NCBI GenBank assembly: GCA_038211615.1
Contig: JBBQVL010000005.1
Coordinates: 29,193-93,192, forward strand
DNA: 64,000 nucleotides
Origin: DASWJZ01 sp038211615
Lineage (GTDB): Bacteria > Pseudomonadota > Alphaproteobacteria > Rhizobiales > Afifellaceae
Direction: 5' to 3'
The notes below the pieces were generated by a model. That model was not told the DNA's origin, ran no database searches, and saw nothing but the letters and a program-made list of their open reading frames with translations. Shown here piece by piece: positions 16,062 to 24,044 of the stretch; position 1 is the first letter of the stretch, and the number at the start of each line of letters is the position of its first letter. The translations under genes were made by a program, and so were the position numbers.

Positions 16062-17072
16062 GTGAAACATTCCGAACCTCCGCAAGCTGGCGCGGGCGCT
16101 GTTCTTCCGTCTGCGAGCGAGCTGCCGGAGGGGAGACCGGTCGAACGGCGGCTCGCCGCGATCCTCGCGGCCGACGTTGCCGGCTATTCGCGCATGATGC
16201 ATGCCGACGAGGAAGCGACGCTCGCGACGCTCACCGCGCATCGCGCCATTGTCGACGAGCTGATCGTTGGCGCGCACGGCATGATCTTCAGCACCGGCGG
16301 CGACAGCGTGCTGGCGGAATTTCCGAGCGTGGTGGAGGCGGTGCATTCGGCCATCGCCATCCAGCAGGCCCTCTACGCCGCGAACGCCGCGCTCCCGGAG
16401 GAGCGCCGCATGCAGTTCCGCATCGGCATCAATGTGGGCGACGTGCTCGCCAAGGACGGCGACATCTTCGGCGACGGCGTCAACATCGCGGCGCGGCTGG
16501 AAGGCCTTTCGGAGCCCGGCGCCATCTGCGTGTCGCGTGCCGTGCGCGATCAACTGCGCGACCGCGTGGCGGTGAAGTTCGAGGACCTCGGCGAGCACAG
16601 CGTGAAGAACATCGCGCGGCCGGTGCGCGTCTTCCGCGTCGAGTTCGACAGGACCGCGGAGCCAAGCCTTCCGGACTCGGTCCGCCGCAAGGAAACGGAA
16701 GCGACTCCCGTCGAGGAGGAAGCACCGGCGGAAAGCGATTCCGTCGAGATCGCATTCTGGCAGTCAGTACAGGCCGGCGACGACGAGAGCGAATACCGGA
16801 TCTATCTCGACCGCTACCCGGAGGGCGCTTTCGCCGATCTCGCGCGGGCGCGCCTCGAGGGCGGTTTCCCGCCGAGCGCCCCGCGGCAGAAGGAGGATCG
16901 CAGCGTCGAGCTCGCCTTCTGGGAGACGGTGAGCCAGGGCCGCGACCCCGCGATGCTGCGGGCCTACCTCGAAAAGTATCCGCGCGGCGAGTTCCGCAGC
17001 CTGGCGGAGATCATGCTCGCCGGAAATCCGCCGGAGAGGAATGGCAGCCCGCACCTTCGCGGGCGCGGCTGA
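16062..17072 (+). CDS. Class III adenylate/guanylate cyclase with C-terminal repeats
   Basis: A 336-residue soluble protein starting at GTG 16062. The cyclase homology domain (about residues 25-195) begins RRLAAILAADVAGYSRMM, with the first metal Asp in AADVAGYS and the second in FSTGGDSVLAEF, followed by RIGINVGDVL, GDGVNIAARLE and a C-terminal KNIARPVRVF. The C-terminal third holds two copies of a roughly 37-residue repeat (AFWQSVQAGDDESEYRIYLD...; AFWETVSQGRDPAMLRAYLE...), found behind many alphaproteobacterial cyclases. Makes cAMP or cGMP; the signal is unknown. No transmembrane segment. Confidence 0.87.
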   Translation: MKHSEPPQAGAGAVLPSASELPEGRPVERRLAAILAADVAGYSRMMHADEEATLATLTAHRAIVDELIVGAHGMIFSTGGDSVLAEFPSVVEAVHSAIAIQQALYAANAALPEERRMQFRIGINVGDVLAKDGDIFGDGVNIAARLEGLSEPGAICVSRAVRDQLRDRVAVKFEDLGEHSVKNIARPVRVFRVEFDRTAEPSLPDSVRRKETEATPVEEEAPAESDSVEIAFWQSVQAGDDESEYRIYLDRYPEGAFADLARARLEGGFPPSAPRQKEDRSVELAFWETVSQGRDPAMLRAYLEKYPRGEFRSLAEIMLAGNPPERNGSPHLRGRG

Positions 17073-17100
17073 GGCGTGGTGTGGCGAGCAGCCGTGCGAA

Positions 17101-18594
17101 CTAGTTGAAGCCGAGGAAGTTCGGGCTGGCGCTGATCGGCGGCGCGGCCATGAGCCTAGCGATGTCCGGCAGCGGCCGGGCCGTTCGCGTGTCGTCGGCG
17201 AGGAGGGCCTCGAGCGACGCCGCCACCGCCAGCACATATGCATCGCCGCCACGCGGACCGACGATCTGCAGACCGAAGGGCATTCCGGTCCGATCGAGGC
17301 CGACCGGCAGGCTCACCGCGGGATGGCCGGCGAGCGTCACGGCGTAGGCCAGCGCCAGCCAGTGGAAATAGCTCCGCGTCGGCTTGCCGTCGATCTCCGT
17401 CGGATAGAGCTCGGTCCACGGCCGCGGGCTGATCGTGATCGTCGGCGTGATGATGATATCATGCGATGCGAAGAAGGTCTGCCAGCGCCGGTAGAGCCGC
17501 GTCCGCAGCGTTTCGGCGCGCGCCACATCGTTTGCGCTGAAGCGGAGTCCGGCCTCGACGTCGGCGCGCACGTTCGGGCCGACGTCGTGCGGCCGGGTCT
17601 GCACCCGCTCCAGATGTCCGGCGAGGAAGCCCAGTGTGCGGATGATGGCGAAAGCCTCGTCGGCGCCGGTGCAGTCGGGCGTCGCGTCCACGGCTTCGGC
17701 GAAGACATGGCGGAAGAGGCCGGTCTTCTCCGCGAAGACTTCCGCGACCTGACGCTCGGTCGGTGCGAATCCGAAGTCCGGCGTGAACGCCGCGCGCACC
17801 GAGGCGAGGTCGATCGGCGTGAGCGGGTAGAAGTCCTCCGGTCGCCTGACTCTGCGGCCGAATATGGTCGTCGCCATCGGGTCGGCCGCATCGTCGGACA
17901 CCATGGCCGAGAGGAGCAGACAGGCGTCGGCGACGCTGCGCGCCATCGGCCCGAGCGCGGCGAGGTTCGACCAGCCAATGAGCCGCGTTTCGCTCGGCAC
18001 GAGGCCGGGGCTCGGGCGGAAGCCGACGATGCCGCAGAAGGCGGCGGGGTTGCGCAGCGACCCGCCTGTGTCGCTGCCGGTGCAGAGCGGCGCCATGCCG
18101 GTGGCGAGCGCGACGGCCGAGCCTCCGGAAGATCCCGCCGCGGATTTCTGCGGGTCGAAGGGGTTGCCCGTCGCGCCATAGACGGCGTTTCGCGTATTCG
18201 CGCCCGCGCCCCATTCCGGTGTGTTGGTCTTGCCGAGCACGATCCCGCCCGCGGCGCGGATATCGCGCACCATGTTGTCGTCGCGCTCCGGCACATGATC
18301 GCGAAAGATCGGACTTCCCCAGGTGGTGCGCAGCCCGGCGGTGGCGGAGAGATCCTTGATGCCGACGGGCAGGCCGTGGAGCGCCGGCAGCGCCTTGCCC
18401 TCCATCACCGCCGCCTCGGCAAGCCGCGCCGACCGGCGCGCCGCGTCGTAGTCGCACGCGACCATCGCGTTGACCGCGCCGTCGACCGCCTCGATCCGCG
18501 CGATGCAGCTTTCCAGCAGCTCCACCGGGGACAGCGCCTTGCGGCCGATGCGGGCGCGGGCATCCACGGCGCTGAGATCGCAAGGTTCGCTCAT
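17101..18594 (-). CDS. Amidase (amidase-signature family)
   Basis: A 497-residue hydrolase with the Ser-cisSer-Lys triad region: catalytic Lys in LPVGIKDLSA, Gly/Ser-rich signature SAAGSSGGSAVALATGM and GSDTGGSLRNPAAFCG. ATG 18594 is chosen; a GTG at 18603 is also in frame and neither has a clear ribosome site. It lacks the C-terminal features of GatA and there are no gatCB neighbours, so it is more likely a catabolic amidase acting on small amides. The gene is divergent from the iron-uptake operon. Confidence 0.83.
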   Translation of the reverse strand: MSEPCDLSAVDARARIGRKALSPVELLESCIARIEAVDGAVNAMVACDYDAARRSARLAEAAVMEGKALPALHGLPVGIKDLSATAGLRTTWGSPIFRDHVPERDDNMVRDIRAAGGIVLGKTNTPEWGAGANTRNAVYGATGNPFDPQKSAAGSSGGSAVALATGMAPLCTGSDTGGSLRNPAAFCGIVGFRPSPGLVPSETRLIGWSNLAALGPMARSVADACLLLSAMVSDDAADPMATTIFGRRVRRPEDFYPLTPIDLASVRAAFTPDFGFAPTERQVAEVFAEKTGLFRHVFAEAVDATPDCTGADEAFAIIRTLGFLAGHLERVQTRPHDVGPNVRADVEAGLRFSANDVARAETLRTRLYRRWQTFFASHDIIITPTITISPRPWTELYPTEIDGKPTRSYFHWLALAYAVTLAGHPAVSLPVGLDRTGMPFGLQIVGPRGGDAYVLAVAASLEALLADDTRTARPLPDIARLMAAPPISASPNFLGFN

Positions 18595-18705
18595 GTCGGT
18601 CACGGAAGAAATCGGGACACGCCAGCCGACCAGAATTCGCCGGGCGACGCGAGTTCTTTGTTCAGACGCGCGCGGCGATCAGCGCAAGCACAGGCGGCTC
18701 GGAGC

Positions 18706-18722
18706 CTTAGAACTATTCCAAA
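18706..18722. promoter_or_regulatory. Irr-type iron control element (ICE-like box)
   Basis: CTTAGAACTATTCCAAA matches 12 of the 14 defined positions of TTTAGAA-N3-TTCTAAA, the Irr-binding ICE motif of Hyphomicrobiales. It lies 103 bp ahead of the ferric-iron binding-protein gene, so Irr control in response to haem/iron status is likely. Confidence 0.6.
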
Positions 18723-18740
18723 CACTTGAAAATGCTAGAT

Positions 18741-18770
18741 TTTAGTTGACCACAATAAGAGTCAACTTAA
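18741..18770. repeat. 10-bp inverted repeat upstream of the iron-uptake operon
   Basis: TTTAGTTGAC and GTCAACTTAA are inverted repeats (9 of 10 pairs match) separated by 10 bases, so half-site centres are 20 bp apart, about two helical turns. TTGACC inside the left arm could serve as a -35 element. It looks like a second operator; the spacing does not fit the RirA IRO pattern TGA-N9-TCA. Confidence 0.45.
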
Positions 18771-18825
18771 TAGTGCAGCGTAACCGTCTGGGGGGCCTTG
18801 AACCCTTTCGACCGGAGGATAATCG

Positions 18826-19872
18826 ATGCGTTTCAGTTTGAATGGCCTCGGAGGCCGCGCGCTGCTTTTCGGAGCTTTTGCGCTCCTCGCGGCTCCCGCA
18901 CTTGCCGAGGGCGGCGAAGTCAACGTCTACACGACGCGCGAGCCCGGACTGATCCAGCCGCTGCTCGATACCTTCACCAAGGAAACCGGCATCCGGACGA
19001 ATGTCGTCTTCATAGAGAGCGGGCTCGCGGAACGCGTCGAGGCAGAAGGCGAGAACTCACCGGCCGATATCCTGTCGGTCGTCGACTACGGAAATCTGGT
19101 CGATTTCGTCGACCGCGGGCTGACGCAACCGATCGAGTCGAGCGTGCTCGATGCGGCGGTTCCCTCGAACCTGCGCGACCCGGCGGGCAACTGGTACGCG
19201 CTCTCGATGCGCGCCCGCGTCATCTACGCCTCCAAGGAACGCGTCGCCGAGAACAGCTTCACCTACGAGAATCTCGCGGACCCGAAGTGGAAGGGCCGCG
19301 TCTGCATCCGCTCCGGCCAGCACCCCTACAACACGTCGCTCTTCGCCGCGATGATCGCCAAGGACGGCCCCGAGAAGACCGAGAAGTACCTGACCGGGCT
19401 GAAGGCGAACCTTGCCCGCACGGCGGGCGGTGGCGACCGCGACGTGGCGCGCGACATCCTCGCCGACATCTGCGACATCGGCGTCGGCAATTCCTATTAT
19501 GTCGGCCTGATGCGCTCCGGCACCGGCGGGCCGGGGCAGCAGCAATGGGGCGATGCGATCAAGGTGATCCTGCCGACCTTCGCCGATGGCCTCGGCACGC
19601 ATGTCAACATCAGCGGCGCGGCGGTGGCGAAATACGCGCCGAACAAGGCGAACGCCATAAAGCTTCTGGAATTCCTCGTCTCGCCCGAGGCGCAGGCGAT
19701 CTACGCCAGCGGCAACTTCGAGTATCCGGTGGTCGCCGGCGCCAGGATCGATCCGATCATCGCGGCGCTCGGCGACCTGAAGATCGATCCGCTGCCGCTG
19801 CACGAAATCGGCGCGCATCGCAAGGAGGCGAGCGAGCTCGTCGACAAGGTCGGCTTCGACCAGGAAATGTGA
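18826..19872 (+). CDS. fbpA: Ferric iron ABC transporter, periplasmic binding protein
   Basis: A 348-residue exported protein with GGAGG upstream and a signal peptide ending near ALAEG. EVNVYTTREPGLIQPLL is the typical FbpA/FutA start. IRSGQHPYNTSLFA and DIGVGNSYYVGLM, with the adjacent tyrosines that coordinate Fe3+, are present, followed by HVNISGAAVAKYAPN and EFLVSPEAQAIYA. It captures free ferric ion in the periplasm and hands it to the permease encoded 33 nt downstream. An Irr-like box lies in the upstream gap. Confidence 0.9.
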   Translation: MRFSLNGLGGRALLFGAFALLAAPALAEGGEVNVYTTREPGLIQPLLDTFTKETGIRTNVVFIESGLAERVEAEGENSPADILSVVDYGNLVDFVDRGLTQPIESSVLDAAVPSNLRDPAGNWYALSMRARVIYASKERVAENSFTYENLADPKWKGRVCIRSGQHPYNTSLFAAMIAKDGPEKTEKYLTGLKANLARTAGGGDRDVARDILADICDIGVGNSYYVGLMRSGTGGPGQQQWGDAIKVILPTFADGLGTHVNISGAAVAKYAPNKANAIKLLEFLVSPEAQAIYASGNFEYPVVAGARIDPIIAALGDLKIDPLPLHEIGAHRKEASELVDKVGFDQEM

Positions 19873-19905
19873 TGACGCTCCGGCGGCCGGCATGACGTCC
19901 AGTCC

Positions 19906-21639
19906 ATGACGATCGCAACTGGTCCGGAGCGGGTTGGCCGCGGTTCGCGCCGGGCCCGCTCCGATCTCGTCTGGCTCGCGGTCTCCGGGCTGATCGTGGC
20001 CTTCGCGCTGATGCCGATCGGCGGCATCGTCTACTTCGCCACGCGCGGCTCAGGCGATGTCTGGCCCAACCTCATCGCGAACGTGCTGCCGTACGCGTTC
20101 CGCACCACGGTGCTGCTGCTCCTCGGCGTAGGCATCCTGGTGGCGTCGATCGGCGTCAGCACGGCATGGCTCGTGACCATGTTCAGCTTTCCGGGAAAGC
20201 GCGTGCTCGAATGGGCGCTGCTCCTGCCGCTCGCCGTCCCGACCTACATTATCGCCTATGCCTATCTCGACGTGCTGCATCCGCTCGGACCGGTGCAGAC
20301 GACGCTGCGCGAAATCCTCGGCATCACGCGGCCACGCGATCTCTGGTTTCCCGAGATCCGCTCCCTCGAGGGCTGCATCTTCCTGCTCGGGATGGTGCTC
20401 TATCCCTACGTCTACCTGCCGGTGCGCGCCGTCTTCCAGATGCAGTCGACCGCGACCCTCGAGGTTGCCCGGACGCTCGGGGCGAACCGCCTCCGCGTGT
20501 TCCTGCACGTTGCGATCCCGCTGGCGCGTCCGGCGATCGCGGTCGGCGTGAGCCTCGCGCTGATGGAGGCGCTGAACGACATCGGCGCTTCGGAATTCCT
20601 CGGTGTGCGCACGCTCACGGTCGCGATCTATACGACCTGGACGATTCGCATGAGCGTCGAGGGCGCGGCGCAGATCGCGCTCGTCATGCTTGCCGTCGTC
20701 TTCGCGCTCATACTCCTTGAACGCTGGGCGCGCCGCCGCCAGCACTTTTCCAGCTCGGCGCGGCGGCACCACACGCCCACGCCGCAGCCGCTCGGCGGCC
20801 TCGCCGGCATCGGCGCGGCGCTCGCGTGCTTCCTCCCGATCGTCTTCGGATTCCTCGTGCCGGCGAGCTACCTCGTCGCCGCTTCATGGCGGCGTTATCA
20901 GGTGGCGGGCCTGCCGCGCGCGCTGCCGACCTGGATCGAGAACAGCCTCACGCTCGCCGCCATCGCGACGACCGTCACCATCCTCGTCGGGCTGGCGCTG
21001 GTCTACTCGGTGCGCCTGTCGCGCAATCGCGCCGCGCCGCTCCTCGTGCGCGTCGCCTCGACCGGCTACGCCGTGCCGGGGACGGTGCTTGCCGTCGGGC
21101 TCCTCGTGCCGCTCGCTTCGCTCGACAACGTCTTCGACAATTTCATGCGGGCGAGCTTCGGCCTCGCCCCCGGGCTGATCCTGACCGGCTCCGGCGCGGC
21201 GCTCGTGCTCGCCTACGTGCTCCGTTTCCTGGCGATCTCGGCGGGTTCGATCGAGGCCGGGCTCGCCAAGGTCAGTCCGCATCTCGACATGGCCGCCCGC
21301 AGCCTCGGCTGCCGGCCGGCGAAGATCCTTGCGACCATTCACCTGCCGCTGATCGCGCCGGCGATCGCCGCGGCGGCGGCGCTGGTGTTCGTCGACGTGA
21401 TGAAGGAGCTCCCCGCGACGCTGCTGCTGCAGCCCTTCAACTTCACCACGCTCGCCACCGCCCTCTACGGCGAAGCCAAGCGCGGCACCTACGAGGACGG
21501 CGCCATCGCCGCGCTCGCCATCGTCGCGGTCGGGCTGATCCCGGTCATCGTGCTGGCGCGCGTGAATGCCCGGATCGGACAGCCGGCCAGGCGGCGCGCA
21601 TCCGTGGCGGCAGCCGCCGGGATCGGAGCGCCCATCTAG
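19906..21639 (+). CDS. fbpB: Ferric iron ABC transporter, fused permease
   Basis: A 577-residue inner-membrane protein made of two BPD-type permease halves, as usual for FbpB. Each half carries an EAA loop: ATLEVARTLGANRLRVFLHV near residue 184 and DMAARSLGCRPAKILATIHL near residue 460. About 12 transmembrane helices are visible. The cognate ATPase gene (fbpC) is not next to it; the next gene is a convergent response regulator. An ATPase must be supplied from elsewhere. Confidence 0.9.
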   Translation: MTIATGPERVGRGSRRARSDLVWLAVSGLIVAFALMPIGGIVYFATRGSGDVWPNLIANVLPYAFRTTVLLLLGVGILVASIGVSTAWLVTMFSFPGKRVLEWALLLPLAVPTYIIAYAYLDVLHPLGPVQTTLREILGITRPRDLWFPEIRSLEGCIFLLGMVLYPYVYLPVRAVFQMQSTATLEVARTLGANRLRVFLHVAIPLARPAIAVGVSLALMEALNDIGASEFLGVRTLTVAIYTTWTIRMSVEGAAQIALVMLAVVFALILLERWARRRQHFSSSARRHHTPTPQPLGGLAGIGAALACFLPIVFGFLVPASYLVAASWRRYQVAGLPRALPTWIENSLTLAAIATTVTILVGLALVYSVRLSRNRAAPLLVRVASTGYAVPGTVLAVGLLVPLASLDNVFDNFMRASFGLAPGLILTGSGAALVLAYVLRFLAISAGSIEAGLAKVSPHLDMAARSLGCRPAKILATIHLPLIAPAIAAAAALVFVDVMKELPATLLLQPFNFTTLATALYGEAKRGTYEDGAIAALAIVAVGLIPVIVLARVNARIGQPARRRASVAAAAGIGAPI

Positions 21640-21640
21640 T

Positions 21641-21659
21641 CCGGCGGGGAAGACGCCGG
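21641..21659. terminator. Small hairpin between convergent genes
   Basis: CCGGCG-GGGAAGA-CGCCGG, a 6-bp stem right after the permease stop and 5 bp from the stop of the convergent response regulator. No T-run is present. Confidence 0.3.
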
Positions 21660-21663
21660 CGCG

Positions 21664-22029
21664 CTACCCGGTCGGCCGGAGGACTTTCGCCAGCGCGCTC
21701 GCGAGCGTCTCCTGCGTGTAGGGTTTGTCGATCCAGGAGCAGGTCCGCTTGTCGGCAAAAATGTTCGACCCGTAGCCGGTGGCGAAAAGCATCGGGATGC
21801 CGCGCCCCCGAAGGACATCGGCGACCGGGTCGATGCGCTGGTCGCGCACGTTCACATCGAGCAGCGCCACGTCGATCGCCTCCGACCCTGCCAGCGCCAG
21901 GCCCTTCTCGATCGTCGAGGCAGGCCCCACCACGACTGCGCCGAGATCCTTCAGCATGTCCTCGACCATCGCGGCGATCAGGGCTTCGTCCTCGACCACC
22001 AGGATGCGCTTGCCCGCAACTACGCTCAA
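21664..22029 (-). CDS. Single-domain response regulator
   Basis: A receiver domain of about 121 residues without an output domain. RILVVEDEALIAAMVEDML opens the fold, the phosphoacceptor Asp is in DVALLDVNVRDQ, the Thr of FATGYG and the Lys of WIDKPYT complete the site. The start is best placed at TTG 22029, whose bases overlap the kinase stop (TTGA) behind GGGAG. An upstream ATG at 22074 would lie inside the kinase gene. Partner of the HWE kinase directly upstream. Confidence 0.85.
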   Translation of the reverse strand: MSVVAGKRILVVEDEALIAAMVEDMLKDLGAVVVGPASTIEKGLALAGSEAIDVALLDVNVRDQRIDPVADVLRGRGIPMLFATGYGSNIFADKRTCSWIDKPYTQETLASALAKVLRPTG

Positions 22030-23942
22030 CGCGGACTCCCGCTCTGGTTCGGCAGCGGTGCGTCGATCGAGCAAACCAGGCCTTCAGGCCGGAATTCCGC
22101 GGTGACGCTGCCGTCGAGATCCTGCGCCAGCGTCCGCTCGAGCAGGAAGGAGCCGAAGCCGCGGTGTTCGGGGGGCGATACGAGAGGTCCGCCATGCTCG
22201 CGCCAGACGAGCTTCAGGCGAGGGTGCTCGTCGTCGCTCCGGCTCCATCCGAGGTCGATCCTGCCGGTGTCGTTCGACAGCGCTCCATATTTGACGGCAT
22301 TGGTGCAGAGCTCGTGCAGCGCCAGGACGATCGCGACGGCCTCCTTCGGCGGCAGCACGACCGGCGGACCGGAAAGCGCCACGCGCGCCTGGTTTGGAAT
22401 TCCTACCTTCAGCGTGTCGGTCGCGAGCTGCTCGAGCGAAGCGTCTTCCCAGTTCGATCGCGTCAGCAGGCTGTGCGCTACGGAGAGTGCGAAGAGCCGC
22501 CCTTCGAAAGCCTTGCGCGCCTCCGAGGATGCGTTGGAGGCCCGGAAGGTCTGGCGTGCAATCCCCTGCACCACCGCAAGCGTATTCTTGACGCGATGAT
22601 TGAGCTCGGCGAGCAGCAGCTCGCGCTGCGCGTCGGCGCGCTTCCGGCTGCCGATGTCCACCACCGCCGCAAGCGTCATGATGCCCTTCGCGGTCTTCAT
22701 GGAACTCAGGCTGATCTCCACCGGCATTTCGGTGCCGTCCTTGCGGCGGGCGAAGAGCTCGCGGCCGTCGCCCATCGGCCGCGCGGCCGGGTAGCGATGA
22801 TAGTTGGCGCGGTGTTGCGGATGACCTTGCTGGTAGCGCGGCGGTACGAGCAGATCGACCGGCTGACCCACCAGCTCGCCGCGGCCATAGCCGAAAAGCT
22901 TCGCCGCCTGCGCGTTGACCATCACGATGCGGCCTTCCGCATCGGCCATGATCATGCCGCTCGGCGCCGCCTCGACCGCGAGGCGGAACCGCTCTTCGCT
23001 GTCGCGTAATTCCCGCTCCGTCTGTTCGCGCTCCGTGATGTCGACATTGACGCCGATCATGCCGAGATATTCGCCCTTCGGTGAAAAGCGCGGTTGCGCA
23101 TTGGTTTCCAGCACGCGATAGCGCCCCTCGGCGTTCAGGTAGCGGCCCTTGAGCCGGACGTTCGCCTGGGCAGCGATCGCCTCCGTCATCAACCTGGCGA
23201 TCTCCGGCGCGTCTTCCGGATGCAGGGTCCGCTGCCAGTCGAACGTCGCGAGCTGTTCCTCTTCGACCTTCCAGAACGCGCGCAACATCCGATTGAGATG
23301 CAGGCACGAGCCGTCCGGGTGGCTCATCCAGATCATGACGGGCGCGTTTTCCGACATCAGCCGGAACCGCTCCTCCGATTCGCGCAGCTCCGCCTCGGCC
23401 GCCCTTCGCGCCTGCTCCGCGCCGGCGCGCTCCAGCGCGAAGCCGATCTGCCGCGCAATCGTCACCGCGAGATCTATCTCGTGCGGCGCGAAGGCATGCG
23501 AACGATCGTAGTACGTCATGAACTTGCCGATCAGCGCGCCCTGCACGATCAGCGGAATGAACGCCAGCGCGCGGATCCCTTCCGCCTTGATCCGCGCCTT
23601 CAGCCATTCAGGCTCGTCGGCGAGGTCGATGTCGCCGATGAAGATCGGATCCGGGTCGACGGTCTTCGGATTCCAGGGGGAATGACCCTTGACGGCCGCG
23701 CGGTAGCTGTCCGACAGGCCGCGCCACCCGACGAACTGCATGACGCCCGCCTCGTCGAACAGCAGGAGCGAGGCCCGGCTGCATCCGAGCGTGCCGAGAA
23801 TGGCCTCCAGCGCTGCGTCGTGGATGTCGTGAAGCGACCGCGCCCGATAGAGATGGTTCGTCAGGCGGTAGAGCGCGGTAAGCTCGTCTACCTGATGGAC
23901 CAGCGCCTCACCGTCCGCCCGTACGGCCGTCTGCTGCTGCAT
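22026..23942 (-). CDS. HWE-family sensor histidine kinase, GAF-PAS-PAS
   Basis: A 638-residue cytosolic kinase without transmembrane segments. Order: GAF domain (about 20-172), PAS (185-310; ITEREQTEREL linker), PAS (315-435; VDLLVPPRYQQGHPQHR) and a HWE kinase core. The phosphoacceptor is H449 in LLAELNHRVKNTLAVVQ. The N-box has ALHELCTNAVKYGALS, and WREHGGP supplies the W-x-E motif that names the family. This class is typical of Alphaproteobacteria and often signals light, redox or general stress. It probably phosphorylates the coupled receiver protein; the input is unknown. Confidence 0.9.
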   Translation of the reverse strand: MQQQTAVRADGEALVHQVDELTALYRLTNHLYRARSLHDIHDAALEAILGTLGCSRASLLLFDEAGVMQFVGWRGLSDSYRAAVKGHSPWNPKTVDPDPIFIGDIDLADEPEWLKARIKAEGIRALAFIPLIVQGALIGKFMTYYDRSHAFAPHEIDLAVTIARQIGFALERAGAEQARRAAEAELRESEERFRLMSENAPVMIWMSHPDGSCLHLNRMLRAFWKVEEEQLATFDWQRTLHPEDAPEIARLMTEAIAAQANVRLKGRYLNAEGRYRVLETNAQPRFSPKGEYLGMIGVNVDITEREQTERELRDSEERFRLAVEAAPSGMIMADAEGRIVMVNAQAAKLFGYGRGELVGQPVDLLVPPRYQQGHPQHRANYHRYPAARPMGDGRELFARRKDGTEMPVEISLSSMKTAKGIMTLAAVVDIGSRKRADAQRELLLAELNHRVKNTLAVVQGIARQTFRASNASSEARKAFEGRLFALSVAHSLLTRSNWEDASLEQLATDTLKVGIPNQARVALSGPPVVLPPKEAVAIVLALHELCTNAVKYGALSNDTGRIDLGWSRSDDEHPRLKLVWREHGGPLVSPPEHRGFGSFLLERTLAQDLDGSVTAEFRPEGLVCSIDAPLPNQSGSPR

Positions 23943-24044
23943 ATTGATGGCCAGCTCCGCCAGCTGAGTCGCAGAAGCTACAGGTCCAAAGCCGTCTTTG
24001 AAAGCCGGAAACCCGCTCCCTTAGCCGGCACAGAAACGGCGTGG

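Noticed and set aside
18741..18770. RirA iron-responsive operator
   Set aside because: The TGA and TCA half-sites are 12 bases apart instead of 9, so the site is listed only as an unassigned inverted repeat.
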